A stretch of DNA of 64,000 nucleotides from DAISKN01 sp963716925 (GCA_963716925.1 CAVQUX010000006.1:62001-126000), one strand, 5' to 3'; shown: positions 1 to 9,279, numbered from the stretch's first letter. The notes: generated by a model from the sequence alone, not told the origin. Program-made: numbers and translations.

Positions 1-18
1 ACTTTTTTGTGGGGGAAA

Positions 19-357
19 TCATTCGTTGACGGCGCGGTTGATCGCTCGGCGCAGGCCGTGCTCTCCGGCGCCACGTCCTTCATCCGAAGGCGTGGTGCCG
101 AACCGCAGAACGAAGCGCCCTCCAGTAGACAGCGAGAGACTGTCGATGAGCCTGCGCGTCAAATCCTGCCATCGCCAGCTGCGCTTCCGTCCCATGAGAC
201 CCCGGAGAGTTCTCCGAAGCTCCGGGTCGGCGGCGGAGTACGAGACTTCGCCTTCGGCGGCACGGATTCCAATGTGGAAGCGGATTCTTCCCACGCGCTC
301 CGAACCGCGGTAGATGCCGATGCCGAACTCCTGCGTATCGAGCAATGCCATCGCCAT
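19..357 (-). CDS. Hypothetical protein, 112 aa
   Basis: I do not recognise this short soluble protein. It has no signal peptide or membrane segment. The N-terminal half (LLDTQEFGIGIYRG, then GRIRFHIGIRAAEGEV) looks like beta strands, and the C-terminal half is basic and Arg-rich. The minus-strand reading is preferred over the overlapping plus-strand frames because AAGGAG lies about 9 bases before the ATG at 357. It stands apart from the glycosyltransferase upstream on the same strand, separated by about 290 bases. No function is proposed. Confidence 0.55.
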   Translation of the reverse strand: MAMALLDTQEFGIGIYRGSERVGRIRFHIGIRAAEGEVSYSAADPELRRTLRGLMGRKRSWRWQDLTRRLIDSLSLSTGGRFVLRFGTTPSDEGRGAGEHGLRRAINRAVNE

Positions 358-649
358 TTTCGCTGACTCCTTTTTAGAAGCCCCCGGGCATTTCGGGTTC
401 TTCTTCAGAGTTAGTGTTCGTGGTTATGTCACCCTAGAAAAGCAAGATTCGTGCCCTTAGACGCCCTGAGAGGGCCACAGAATCGTGGGGCTCGTCCTGG
501 CGACACCCCCATTTATCGCGGTGGTTTCCGATCCCCCGGGGGCACGCATTGAAAAGCGAACGACACATTTCAGACTCGACGTTGGGAATCCCCCACGTCT
601 CGCCGAAGGCTTCTCCCCCCTTGGAAGGCAACCTCAAGAAGGCGAAAGA
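358..649. other. Intergenic stretch without a convincing gene
   Basis: About 290 bases lie between the small hypothetical gene and the glycosyltransferase stop. The only open frame here (434-637, minus) starts with TTG, lacks a good ribosome site and resembles no family I know. The stretch probably carries the promoter and 5' leader of the 112-aa gene. I see no tRNA cloverleaf, strong hairpin or repeat. Confidence 0.4.
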
Positions 650-1591
650 CTAAGACGCATAGAACCGGGAGCGGGCAATCTCCCACACGGTCTCCGACTC
701 CGCGCCGTGGAATGCCACCTCGACCGAAAGACCTCGGGGAGCCCACATGCGCGGGTCCGTGGGACCGAAGAGCGCAATCGTCCGGGCCCCTACCGCGGCG
801 GCGAGGTGGGTTAGCCCCGAGTCATTGCCGACGAATCCCCGAGAGAACGAAAGCAGCGCCGCCAGGACCGGCAGAGGCAGCTCGCGGGCCACGGGGGCGG
901 CGACGAGCCGCGCGAGGCAGGCTACGACCTCCCCGTCCGCCTCGCCCTCTATCCAGACGAACGGCCGATTCTCCCGCCGGAGGCGAAGCGCGAGCGCCTG
1001 GAATCGCTCCGCCGGCCAGTTCTTTCGCGGGCTCCCGCTCGAAGGATGGAGGGCAATCCAATCGAAGGAAGAAAGTCCGTTTCGACCGAGAAAGTCGAGA
1101 GCCGCAAGCCGACTCTCCTCTTCGATGTCGACCTCGGGGGGCGGCGCCTCACCGACGACACCAAGGGGCGAGAGCAGACGATACAGGTGGTCGGCCGCAT
1201 GGACGCCTTCGGGAGGATGCGGGCTCGCGTGGAGGAGGGGAATCGAGAGCCGCGCCAGCTTTTCCGCGAGAAGCGGGAGGTTGGACCAGGCGAGCACCAG
1301 CTCGAATCCCCGGAGGAACGACAGCAGCTCCGCGTCGTCCGCCGACTCCTGGAACAGCGGGCGAAATCGGGCCCTGTCGATCGAGTGGACGCGGCTCGAA
1401 AGCCGGGGGCTCGCGGCGAGCTGGATCGCGGGCTCCGTTCCGAGGAGCTCGACCTCCCCCATCGGACCCACTAATTGCCGGAGAGCGGCGATCGCCGGGA
1501 GAGCGAGGATCGTGTCGCCGAGGGCGCCGGCGCGAACCGCGAGGATGCGCCGACCCGTGATCGATGGTAGACTACCGCCAGCGCCGAGCAT
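650..1591 (-). CDS. Glycosyltransferase family 9 (heptosyltransferase-like)
   Basis: This is a GT-B fold GT9 enzyme, the family of ADP-heptose:LPS heptosyltransferases (WaaC/WaaF/RfaQ) that extend the LPS inner core at the cytoplasmic face. The N-terminal motif RAGALGDTILALPAIAAL (about residues 20-37) is the family's GDxxxxxP signature. The C-terminal half has the donor-binding stretch ALHPSSGSPRKNWP and the motif GNDSGLTHLAAAVGARTIALFGPTDP. At 313 aa it is slightly short but complete. The start is the ATG at 1591; the ribosome site is weak. It diverges from the TPR gene with a gap of only 26 bases. The exact sugar and acceptor cannot be read from sequence; lpxD in the window supports an LPS role. 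Confidence 0.85.
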   Translation of the reverse strand: MLGAGGSLPSITGRRILAVRAGALGDTILALPAIAALRQLVGPMGEVELLGTEPAIQLAASPRLSSRVHSIDRARFRPLFQESADDAELLSFLRGFELVLAWSNLPLLAEKLARLSIPLLHASPHPPEGVHAADHLYRLLSPLGVVGEAPPPEVDIEEESRLAALDFLGRNGLSSFDWIALHPSSGSPRKNWPAERFQALALRLRRENRPFVWIEGEADGEVVACLARLVAAPVARELPLPVLAALLSFSRGFVGNDSGLTHLAAAVGARTIALFGPTDPRMWAPRGLSVEVAFHGAESETVWEIARSRFYAS

Positions 1592-1617
1592 CCGTTCAAA
1601 TTTCGGGAGAGGTTCCT

Positions 1618-1944
1618 ATGAAGTGGACGCGAGTTCTTGCCCTGACCTTCTCGGCCATTCTAGCGATGGTCTGTATCGCGGCGGCACAAGACGACGCGCA
1701 GGCGTCGATGGAGCGAGCCAAGAGGCACTATGCCAGTCGCGACTACCGGGCCGCAATCACGGAGCTGACAAGGACCGTCGAGCTCGACCCCACTCGGGCC
1801 GACGCGCTGTACCTGCTCGGCTACAGTCACAACATGCTCCGACAGTACCGGGATGCCGTGGAAGCCTTCGGCCGCGCGTTCCAGGCGGATCCAACGTTCG
1901 ATCCTCGAACGATCTACCAGGCGCGAACCGAAGAACCGATGTAG
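1618..1944 (+). CDS. Small exported TPR protein, 108 aa
   Basis: A signal peptide (MKWTRVLALTFSAILAMVC, then AIAAAQDD-like cleavage context near residues 22-25) is followed by roughly two tetratricopeptide repeats (AKRHYASRDYRAAITELTRTVELDPTRADALYLLG and the next repeat to AFQADPTF). TPRs bind protein partners, so this is probably a periplasmic adaptor. The start at 1618 is chosen over an in-frame start at 1564 because GGGAGAGG precedes it and it places the signal peptide at the N-terminus. The gene is convergent with rng, 16 bases away. Its partner is unknown. Confidence 0.75.
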   Translation: MKWTRVLALTFSAILAMVCIAAAQDDAQASMERAKRHYASRDYRAAITELTRTVELDPTRADALYLLGYSHNMLRQYRDAVEAFGRAFQADPTFDPRTIYQARTEEPM

Positions 1945-1960
1945 GCGATCCGGAGCGATC

Positions 1961-3463
1961 TCACTTCCGCGCTACCAGTTCGTACTGCTCCTCGTACATG
2001 TTGGAGTCGGCGCGCACGTCGACCTCCTGCTTCACCATGGACTTGAGCTCCTCGATGACTGGAGCTTCCTTGCCCTTGAGCGCCCGCGCGACTTCGGGAT
2101 GGACCCGCACCGTCAGTCCCTTCGGAAACTCGTTCAAGCTCTTCCGAACCTGATCCACGATCTCGAAAGCGACCGTCGTCGGCGACTTCACCCAGGAGCT
2201 TCCCTGGCAGTGAGGGCAGGGGCGGCAGAGCACGCGCTCGAGAGAGCGCTTCACCCGCTTTCGCGTCAGGACGACGAGACCGAATTCGTTGATCTGAACG
2301 CTCTTGGTGGGCGAACGGTCCTTGCGCAGGGCCTGTTCGAGCGCCGCGAACACTTTCTGCTGGTTGCGTCTCTCCTCCATGTCGATGAAGTCGATGACGA
2401 TGATGCCCCCCAGGTCGCGGAGGCGAATCTGGTGGACGATCTCCTCGAGCGCCTCCAGGTTGATGCGGGTGATGGTGTCCTCGAGCCGCCGGTCGCCGGT
2501 GTAGCGGCCCGTATTGATATCGATGGCGACCAGCGCTTCGGTCTGGTTGATCACGATGTAGCCGCCGGACTTCAGCCAGACCTTGCTGCGGAGCGCCTTG
2601 TCGATCTCCGCCTGCACGCCGTACTCCTCGAAGATCGGATAGTTCCTCGAGTAGTACTTCACCCGGTGGAGCATCTGGGGCTGGATCTGACGGACGTAGT
2701 TCAGAACCTGGTCGAAGAGCTCCTCGGAGTTGATGCGGATCGCGGAATACTCGGGGGAGAGGACGTCGCGTATGTACTTGAAGACCAGGCCCAGGTCGCG
2801 GTGGATGAGGGCCGGAGCCTTGACGTGCTCGGAGCGATGGCCGATCTCCTGCCACTTGTGCTCGAGGTACCGGAGGTCGGCCACGATGGCCTCCTCGTCC
2901 TTGCCCGCCGCCGCCGTGCGCACGATGTATCCCCCGCCGCGCTGGCGGGACTGCTGGATGAGCTTGCGCAGCTGCGCGCGCTCCTCCGCGGACTCGATCT
3001 TCCGGGAGACGCCGATGTGGTCCACCGTCGGCATGTAGACCAGGAGGCGCCCGGGCAGGCTCACGTAGGAGGTGATTCGGGCGCCCTTGGTCCCCAGGGG
3101 CTCCTTCACCACCTGCACCAGGACCTCCTGGCCCTGCTTCAGGAGCTGGTCGATCGACTGGGGCGGCCCGGCGGCGGCGCGGATCTCGCGCTCCGTCTGG
3201 ACGATCTTCTCTTCTTCTTCGGTGAGGAAGTCCTCGTCCTCGAGGACGTCGGAAACATAGAGGAAAGCGTCCCGCTCGAGGCCGATGTCGACGAACGCCG
3301 ACTGCATCCCCGGGAGAACCCGATTGACCCGTCCCTTGTAGATGTTTCCCACGACGCCCCGGCTGCGCTCCCGCTCGAACGCGACCTCGGACACGACGCC
3401 GTTCTCGATGATGGCCAGCCTCGTTTGAAGCGGGCTGTGACTCACGATCATTTCCTTCGACAT
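1961..3463 (-). CDS. rng: Ribonuclease E/G family endoribonuclease
   Basis: RNase G/E cleaves single-stranded AU-rich RNA in rRNA maturation and mRNA decay. The 500-aa protein has an N-terminal S1 domain (about 37-130: GNIYKGRVNRVLPGMQSAFVDIG), then the DNase I-like catalytic core. Its metal-binding aspartates lie in AIDINTG (about 315) and VIDFIDM (about 358). The zinc-link cysteines are in RPCPHCQG (about 420). There is no long Arg/Pro-rich C-terminal scaffold, so it is of the RNase G length class. The start at 3463 is chosen over the longer frame to 3655 because GAGGCG precedes it and family homology begins at MSKEM. Its position downstream of mreBCD-mrdA-rodA matches the common mre-rng arrangement. 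Confidence 0.95.
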   Translation of the reverse strand: MSKEMIVSHSPLQTRLAIIENGVVSEVAFERERSRGVVGNIYKGRVNRVLPGMQSAFVDIGLERDAFLYVSDVLEDEDFLTEEEEKIVQTEREIRAAAGPPQSIDQLLKQGQEVLVQVVKEPLGTKGARITSYVSLPGRLLVYMPTVDHIGVSRKIESAEERAQLRKLIQQSRQRGGGYIVRTAAAGKDEEAIVADLRYLEHKWQEIGHRSEHVKAPALIHRDLGLVFKYIRDVLSPEYSAIRINSEELFDQVLNYVRQIQPQMLHRVKYYSRNYPIFEEYGVQAEIDKALRSKVWLKSGGYIVINQTEALVAIDINTGRYTGDRRLEDTITRINLEALEEIVHQIRLRDLGGIIVIDFIDMEERRNQQKVFAALEQALRKDRSPTKSVQINEFGLVVLTRKRVKRSLERVLCRPCPHCQGSSWVKSPTTVAFEIVDQVRKSLNEFPKGLTVRVHPEVARALKGKEAPVIEELKSMVKQEVDVRADSNMYEEQYELVARK

Positions 3464-3906
3464 GGTTTCGCCTCGGCAGGCAGGACGGGCCTCGGCGGGC
3501 AGGAGGAGGGAGCTAGAAATCGATGGATTCGGACGGGTTGGGCGAGCTTGCCGGAAGCGCCGGGCTCTCGGAATCCCGGGCGCTTCGACCCGCGTCGGGT
3601 CTATGGCTCTTGCCGTTGTTTCGACGATCCAACCTGTTGAGTCCTTCGAAAGCACTGTCCCGATGTCCTCGCGTCATCTCCGACGCGGCCTCCCGGAGCC
3701 GTGGAGCTCACGGGTGTATCGGGAGCTTGAATTCCCTCACCGCCTGCCCGTCTCCGCGGGCCCGGCATGCCAGATCAATAAAACTCTTCTCTCCAGGGCG
3801 GCTTCTTCCCCCGGCTTTTCACGCGCTCAGGGGCCGAGAGACGCCCGGACCTCCAAATGGAGGGCATTACTCGACTTAGAATCTAACACAAAATACACAC
3901 GAAAGA
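3464..3906. other. 443-base gap between rodA and rng (possible rng leader)
   Basis: No convincing gene lies here; plus-strand frames running through it are shadows. It would form the upstream or leader region of rng. A short perfect hairpin CCTCC-AAAT-GGAGG sits near 3850. It is not followed by a T run, so it is a poor intrinsic terminator for rodA. A long 5' leader on an RNase E/G gene is of interest because E. coli rne is autoregulated through its 5' UTR; whether that applies here is unknown. Confidence 0.35.
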
Positions 3907-5001
3907 TCAGTTCACGAACCGTCTCATCCGCACGTTCAGGATGAGCCCGAATCCGAGCATCGTCGCCAGCATCGAGGAGCCTCCGTAGCTCATCAGCGGA
4001 AGCGGAAAGCCCTTGATGGGAACGAGCCCCGCCACCATCGCGAGGTTGTAGAGCGTCTGGAAGACGAACATCGACAGGACCCCGAACACCAGGTACAGAC
4101 CCAGACGGTCCCTCGAGCGGCGCGCCGTGTCGAGACACCTCAAGATGATGACCAGGTACAAGATGATCACCGCCGAAACTCCGACGAAGCCGAATTCTTC
4201 GGCCATGACGGCGAAAACGAAGTCCGTGTGCGGAGCGGGCAGGAACTGGAGCTGGCTCTGCGTCCCGTTGAGCCAGCCCTTTCCTGCGAAGCCTCCGGAG
4301 CCGACGGCGATGGTCGACTGGATGCTCTGGTAGCCGGAACCTCTGGGATCGCGGCTGGGGTCGAGGAAGGCGTATACCCGCTCCTTCTGGTAGTCCTTGA
4401 GAACGAAGGCCCATCCCAGCGGAAGCGCGAGCGCCACGGCGATGAGCCCGGCGACCAGGAGGCGGGTGCGGACTCCCGCGAGGAGGGCCATCGAGAGGTA
4501 GACGAAGCCGATCGTCGCGGCGGTGCCCAGGTCCGGCTGGAGAGCGATCAGAACGATGGGGATTCCGGCGAAGAGGCCGGTTATGAGCACTTCCGACGAG
4601 CCTAGCTGGTTCTTCCGTACCGCGGAGTAGTACTTCGCGAGAAAGACGACCACGCCGATCTTCGCCAGCTCTCCCGGCTGGAACGTTCCGAAACCGAGCT
4701 CGATCCAGCGGTTGGTGCCCGCACGCAGGCCCCCGAAGAGAACCAGATACAGGAGGACAACGAGGACGCTCACGTAGATGACCTCGGCGCGATCGACGAT
4801 GCTGTGGTAGTCGAAGATCATCACCAGGCCCAGCAGCGCCATCCCGATCAGGAGGCGGGCGACCTGGGCCTTGTAGAGGTCCGGAGTGGGGCCGGCCTGG
4901 GTGGCACTGTAGATGACGAGCAGGCCGAACGCGGAGGCGAATACCAGCCCCAGGATGGTCAGCCAATCAATGGAGTGCCATTGTCGTCTGTCGAGGACCA
5001 T
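3907..5001 (-). CDS. rodA: Rod-shape peptidoglycan glycosyltransferase RodA
   Basis: This is a SEDS-family polytopic membrane protein (364 aa, about ten transmembrane helices) that polymerises lipid II glycans for lateral wall growth with its PBP2 partner. Visible signatures are NRWIELGFGTFQPGELAKIG, which corresponds to the conserved SEDS loop, the QPDLGTA segment, and the C-terminal LPLMSYGGSSML, all typical of RodA/FtsW. The start at 5001 (MVLDRRQW) is preferred over an upstream one at 5085. It overlaps the end of mrdA by 35 bases, implying coupled translation of the two partners in the rod operon. Confidence 0.95.
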   Translation of the reverse strand: MVLDRRQWHSIDWLTILGLVFASAFGLLVIYSATQAGPTPDLYKAQVARLLIGMALLGLVMIFDYHSIVDRAEVIYVSVLVVLLYLVLFGGLRAGTNRWIELGFGTFQPGELAKIGVVVFLAKYYSAVRKNQLGSSEVLITGLFAGIPIVLIALQPDLGTAATIGFVYLSMALLAGVRTRLLVAGLIAVALALPLGWAFVLKDYQKERVYAFLDPSRDPRGSGYQSIQSTIAVGSGGFAGKGWLNGTQSQLQFLPAPHTDFVFAVMAEEFGFVGVSAVIILYLVIILRCLDTARRSRDRLGLYLVFGVLSMFVFQTLYNLAMVAGLVPIKGFPLPLMSYGGSSMLATMLGFGLILNVRMRRFVN

Positions 5002-6817
5002 TCCTGACTCGCTCCTCCCGTTGGCCGTCGAAGTAGGCCTGGAAAATCTTCTGCGCCACGGGCGCCGCCGCCGCGCCGCCGCCACCGCCGTGCTCCACCA
5101 GCACCGCTATCGCGATCTCGGGGTTCACCCGCGGCGCGAAGCCCACGAACCAGGCGTGGTTGCGGAGATGCTCGGGCCGGTTCTGGTCGGCGGATGCGCT
5201 GATTCTCTGTCGCGACGCGACCTGGGCGGTCCCCGTCTTTCCCGCGACCTGGATTCCCTCGAGCCGTGCCCGCCCCGCCGTCCCGTGCTGGTTGACGGCG
5301 CGGAACATCCCCTCCTGGAGCGCCCGCCAGGTCCCCTCTCGAAGGCTCACGTGGCGGATCGGCTCCTGGAGTCCCGTCTCGGGGTAAGGCTCGGGAACCG
5401 CCCCGACGGGCAGCATTCGCAGGAAGAGCTTGGGACGATGGATATCGCCCGAAGTCCCCACGGTCGCCGCGAGCCTCGCCATCTGCATCGTGGTCACCAG
5501 AACCGATCCCTGCCCCACGGCGACCGATATGGTCTCTCCCGCGTACCAGGGCTCGTTCCGGGTGGATTTCTTCCATTCGGGGTCGGGAATGAGCCCCGAG
5601 ACCTCGTGCGGCAGATCGACCCCTGTGGGAGCCCCGAGGCCGAAGAGACGTCCGTAGCGGGCGATGGCCTCGATCTGGAGCTTGGCGCCGAGCTGGTAGA
5701 AGTAGCTGTTGCAGGATTGCGCGAGGGCGTCGACCATGTTCAGCCGGCCGTGTCCTCCGGCCTTGTGGCAATGAAAGACGTTCCCGTACATCCGGACCGA
5801 GCCCAGGCACGTCATCTCGGTATCCGGGGTCGCGATCCCCTCCTCCAGGGCGGCGGCCGCCACCACGAGCTTGAAGGTCGAGCCCGGGGCATAGCGGCCC
5901 TGGATGGCGCGGTTCGACAGCGGGTGTTCCGGGTCGTTCACCAGATCGAGCCACATCTTCCGTTCGAACCGACGGGAAAAGAAGTTGGGGTCGTACGCGG
6001 GAAAGCTTCCCATCACCAGGACTTCGCCGTTTCGCGGATCGAGGGCCACGACCGACCCGGCGAAGCCCTGGAAGGCCTCCTCCGCGACGCGCTGGAGCTC
6101 GAGGTCGATCGAGAGCTGCACCGACTCTCCCCAGACCGGCGGGACCTGATCGAGGACTCTCTCCCGCCGTCCGAGGCTGTTCACCACGACCCTCTGGACG
6201 CCGTTCCGGCCCATGAGGATCTCGTTGTAGATGCGCTCGACCCCTGCCTGGCCGACGTAATCGTTCCGCTCCGCCCCGGCGAAGTCCTCCTCCCCGAGCT
6301 GATCTTCGCTCATGCGGCCGACGTAGCCGACGATGTGGGCGGCGCGCATTCCAGCCGGATAGTAGCGGCGGGGAACGAACTGGATGTGTGCTCCGGGGAG
6401 CTCCAGCTGGCGCGCTTCGACTCTCGCGACCTCCTCGAGGGGAATGTCCTCCTTCAGGATCGCCGCGTCGAGCCGGGCCTCCCGCAGGTATTTCTCGACG
6501 TCGAAGTCCGGATCGCCGAGGGGAACCAGATCCTTCAACGCCTCGAGGGTGTCGGCGCGCTCCTCTTCGAGAGTGAGGTTGAACGAGGGGCGGTTCTCCG
6601 CGATGATGCTCCCGTACCGGTCCACGATGAGGCCGCGGGGAGCGCTCTCCGGGATGGGGCGGACGTGGTTCGCGCGGGCGAGCTCGTCGTAGGTCGTCGA
6701 GCGCACGACCTGGAGCTGCCAGAAGCGAAGCACGAGTCCGGCGAAGAGAAGCACCACCAGGGCGCGCCACCAGGCGAGCCGCGACCTCAGGGGCCTCAAA
6801 TCCTCGTACACATTCAT
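4967..6817 (-). CDS. mrdA: Penicillin-binding protein 2 (transpeptidase)
   Basis: This is a class B PBP that crosslinks elongation peptidoglycan in the periplasm, paired with RodA. It has one N-terminal transmembrane helix (about 18-38), a pedestal/dimerisation domain containing RGLIVDRYGSIIAENRP (about 60-76), then the transpeptidase domain. The catalytic motifs are all present: the Ser nucleophile in STFK (S313), SCN (368-370) and KTGTAQ (527-532). At 616 aa it has the normal family length. The start is the ATG at 6817. The tail has a Gly/Ala run (EHGGGGGAAAAP). The gene sits between mreD and rodA in the canonical order. Confidence 0.96.
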   Translation of the reverse strand: MNVYEDLRPLRSRLAWWRALVVLLFAGLVLRFWQLQVVRSTTYDELARANHVRPIPESAPRGLIVDRYGSIIAENRPSFNLTLEEERADTLEALKDLVPLGDPDFDVEKYLREARLDAAILKEDIPLEEVARVEARQLELPGAHIQFVPRRYYPAGMRAAHIVGYVGRMSEDQLGEEDFAGAERNDYVGQAGVERIYNEILMGRNGVQRVVVNSLGRRERVLDQVPPVWGESVQLSIDLELQRVAEEAFQGFAGSVVALDPRNGEVLVMGSFPAYDPNFFSRRFERKMWLDLVNDPEHPLSNRAIQGRYAPGSTFKLVVAAAALEEGIATPDTEMTCLGSVRMYGNVFHCHKAGGHGRLNMVDALAQSCNSYFYQLGAKLQIEAIARYGRLFGLGAPTGVDLPHEVSGLIPDPEWKKSTRNEPWYAGETISVAVGQGSVLVTTMQMARLAATVGTSGDIHRPKLFLRMLPVGAVPEPYPETGLQEPIRHVSLREGTWRALQEGMFRAVNQHGTAGRARLEGIQVAGKTGTAQVASRQRISASADQNRPEHLRNHAWFVGFAPRVNPEIAIAVLVEHGGGGGAAAAPVAQKIFQAYFDGQREERVRNGPRQTTMALH

Positions 6818-6872
6818 TCGGGCATCTCGGGCTTTGCGCGCGATTCTAGTCGAAATTCTGCGGGGGCAAGAG

Positions 6873-7349
6873 CTAGAGCTCGCCTCCGGGCCGGCGCTCC
6901 AGAGCCCTCACCAACAGAATACCAGCGAAGGCGTTTCCAATACAGAGGTAAAGTGGGGCGAGCCCCTCGCCGACGACCCGCGGAAGCTCCGCCGCATAGC
7001 CCACGATCGCGAGTATCGACAGGTCCAGGAGAGTTGCGATCGCGAAGAACAGGATCCGCGTCGACCAGCCGCGGATGATCAGGTGTCGGCCGGCGATTCC
7101 GGCGAGATACCCCACGGTCGTCTTCGAGATGCCGTTGTACCCGAGCAGCCCGCCGGAGAAGGCATCCTGGAGAAGCCCGGCGGAAGCGCCGCTCAGGAGC
7201 CCCGCCATCCGCCCGCGCGCGAGTCCGAATCCCGCCGCCACTACCAGGAACGGATCCAGGTAGCCGCCGAGGAACGGAAGGTATCGCCCGAGAACCGTCT
7301 TGAGGAGGAAAGCCGCCAGCAGGGCGGCCAGGGTATCGAGGACCCTCAC
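6873..7349 (-). CDS. mreD: Rod-shape-determining protein MreD
   Basis: MreD is a small integral membrane protein of the elongasome that links MreC to the wall-synthesis enzymes. The 158-aa product is almost entirely hydrophobic, with about five helices, and carries the family-like stretch GLLSGASAGLLQDAFSGGLLGYNGISKT. The start is GTG at 7349, overlapping the mreC stop as GTGA. The longer open frame to 7811 is only the mreC shadow. Identity rests on hydrophobicity profile, the DAFSGGLLG motif and position between mreC and mrdA. Confidence 0.9.
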   Translation of the reverse strand: MRVLDTLAALLAAFLLKTVLGRYLPFLGGYLDPFLVVAAGFGLARGRMAGLLSGASAGLLQDAFSGGLLGYNGISKTTVGYLAGIAGRHLIIRGWSTRILFFAIATLLDLSILAIVGYAAELPRVVGEGLAPLYLCIGNAFAGILLVRALERRPGGEL

Positions 7350-8212
7350 TCGACGCGCTCGGTGATCTCGCTGATTGAAGCCGCCTCCAGGATGAATACC
7401 TCCTCGAGACGGTCGAGGTTCGCCGCCGGCTCCACCGTGATGAGCTTGAAGAGCCGGGGACCGTTCCTCACCGAGGCCACTCGCCCGATCGCGACGCCTT
7501 TCGGATAGATTCCGTCCATGCCCGAGGTCACGATCAGATCGCCCTCGACGACCTCCTCGAGGTTGCTCACGTAGTTCAGGGTGAGGCCGGTCGGGCTCGC
7601 CTGCTCCCCGCTTCCAGCGACGACTCCCCGGGCGCGCGTCCGGGCCAGGAGGGCCCCGACCGAGCAGTCCCGGTCGGTGAGGAGCTGAATCTGGGCCACG
7701 TCGCTTCCCATCGAGATTACCCTTCCCACCAGCCCCCCGGCCGCGATGACCGGAGCGTTCAGAGCCACTCCGTGCGCCGTTCCGCGATTGACGGTGACGG
7801 TGCGGAACCACGCGCTGGCGTCCAGCCCGACCACCTCGGCCACGATGGGATTTCCCGGAATCCGCTCCGCGAGCTCGAGGACGGAGCTAAGGCGGCGATA
7901 GCTCGCGACCACGTCCCGCTCCATCCAGAGGGCCTGCTCGAGCCGGGCGACGTCCTCCTTGAGGCGCCGGTTCTCCTCGTGGACCCCCCGGAGATCGACG
8001 TACCCGTACCACAGAGAGGAAACCGCGTTGAGCGTCCCATCGGCGCCCCGCTGGATCGGGGAAAAGAGGCCGATGAGGAGAACCCGCAGCGCCGAGTGCC
8101 CGGTTTCCGTCGTCACCTGCGAGGAGAGAAGGAGGGCCTGCGCCACGAGGACGAGGCAAAAGACGAGGTGCCCGCCCCTGGAACCCAGGGGGGCGGAAGT
8201 CGTGGTCGCCAT
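7346..8212 (-). CDS. mreC: Rod-shape-determining protein MreC
   Basis: MreC is the bitopic periplasmic scaffold of the elongasome that activates PBP2. The 288-aa protein has one N-terminal transmembrane helix (about 14-32), a coiled coil (about 78-105, EENRRLKEDVARLEQAL), and then the double beta-barrel domain with typical stretches such as VTVNRGTAHGVALNAPVIAAGGLVG-type sequence and DRDCSVGALLARTRARGVV. It runs between mreB and mreD in the operon and overlaps mreD by 4 bases. Confidence 0.95.
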   Translation of the reverse strand: MATTTSAPLGSRGGHLVFCLVLVAQALLLSSQVTTETGHSALRVLLIGLFSPIQRGADGTLNAVSSLWYGYVDLRGVHEENRRLKEDVARLEQALWMERDVVASYRRLSSVLELAERIPGNPIVAEVVGLDASAWFRTVTVNRGTAHGVALNAPVIAAGGLVGRVISMGSDVAQIQLLTDRDCSVGALLARTRARGVVAGSGEQASPTGLTLNYVSNLEEVVEGDLIVTSGMDGIYPKGVAIGRVASVRNGPRLFKLITVEPAANLDRLEEVFILEAASISEITERVE

Positions 8213-8253
8213 GAATTAGAGTTCGTACGGAAACGCCGGAAAAACCGGAGAGA

Positions 8254-9279
8254 TCACTCGAGGCACACTTTCCGCAGGAGCTTGACGTCTTCGAGCATTC
8301 GGCCCGCGCCCAGCACCACCGACGAGAGCGGGTCTTCGCCCATGGAGACGGGAAGGCCGGTTTCTTCGCGAAGGCGCTTGTCGAGGTTCTTCAAGAGCGC
8401 GCCGCCGCCGGTCAACACGATCCCGCGATCGACGATGTCCGCGGAGAGCTCCGGCGGCGTTCTCTCGAGCGCCACGCGAACCGCGTTCACCAGGATCGAG
8501 ACCGTCTCTTCCAGGGCCTCCCGGATCTCCTCGTCGGTCACCACCAGGGTCTTGGGGATGCCTTCGATCAGGTTCCTGCCCTTGATCTCCATGGTCATGG
8601 GCTTGTCCAGCGGATAGCCGGAGCCGATCTCCATCTTCACGTGCTCGGCGGTGCGCTCCCCGATGAGAAGGTTGTACTTCTTCCGGAGGTACTTGATGAT
8701 CGCCTCGTCCATCTCGTTGCCGGCGACCCGCACCGAGCTCGAGTAGACGATGCCCGCCATGGAGATGACGGCGATGTCCGTCGTCCCGCCGCCGATATCG
8801 ACCACCATGTTGCCGGAGGGCTCGGTGACCGGAAGCCCCGCGCCGATGGCCGCCGCCATCGCCTGGTCCACGAGGAACACCTCGCTGGCCTTCGCCCGGA
8901 GAGCGCTGTCCTTCACCGCTCGCTTCTCCACCTGGGTGATCTCCGAGGGGATGCCGATGACGATACGCGGCGCGACCCATACCTTGCGGTTGTGGGCCTT
9001 CTGGATGAAGTACGCGAGCATCTTCTCCGTCACCTCGAAGTCGGCGATGACGCCGTCCTTCATGGGACGAATGGCGGTGATGTTTCCGGGGGTGCGCCCC
9101 AGCATTTCTTTCGCCTCTTTACCGACGGCCTCGACCTTGGCGGTGGCGTCGTTGATGGCGACGATGGACGGCTCGGAAACCACGATGCCCTTGCCCTTGG
9201 CGAACACCAGGGTGTTGGCGGTCCCGAGATCGATGGCTAGCTCATTCGAGAACAGGCTGAATACGGAGCGGAGATACAT
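8254..9279 (-). CDS. mreB: Rod-shape-determining actin homologue MreB
   Basis: MreB is a membrane-associated actin-like ATPase whose filaments orient lateral wall synthesis. The 341-aa sequence carries the actin-superfamily phosphate-1 motif (IDLGTANTLVF, about 16-26), phosphate-2 (VVDIGGGTTDIAVIS) and the adenosine motif (GIVLTGGGALLKNLD). Its length is normal. It is the first gene of mreBCD-mrdA-rodA. The leader of about 80 bases carries an 8-base tandem repeat. Confidence 0.98.
   Translation of the reverse strand: MYLRSVFSLFSNELAIDLGTANTLVFAKGKGIVVSEPSIVAINDATAKVEAVGKEAKEMLGRTPGNITAIRPMKDGVIADFEVTEKMLAYFIQKAHNRKVWVAPRIVIGIPSEITQVEKRAVKDSALRAKASEVFLVDQAMAAAIGAGLPVTEPSGNMVVDIGGGTTDIAVISMAGIVYSSSVRVAGNEMDEAIIKYLRKKYNLLIGERTAEHVKMEIGSGYPLDKPMTMEIKGRNLIEGIPKTLVVTDEEIREALEETVSILVNAVRVALERTPPELSADIVDRGIVLTGGGALLKNLDKRLREETGLPVSMGEDPLSSVVLGAGRMLEDVKLLRKVCLE

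Noticed and set aside
434..637. 67-codon minus-strand frame after the GT9 gene
   Set aside because: TTG start, no clear ribosome site, no recognisable features.
747..2153. Plus-strand frame of about 468 codons across the GT9 gene and the TPR gene
   Set aside because: Ser/Arg-rich shadow that overlaps two better supported genes.
1853..3640. Long plus-strand open frame (about 595 codons) opposite rng
   Set aside because: It is the high-GC antisense shadow of the RNase E/G gene, with His/Asp/Leu-rich sequence and no domain.
4913..7078. Long plus-strand frame opposite mrdA
   Set aside because: Shadow of the PBP2 and RodA genes; Arg/His-rich with no recognisable family.
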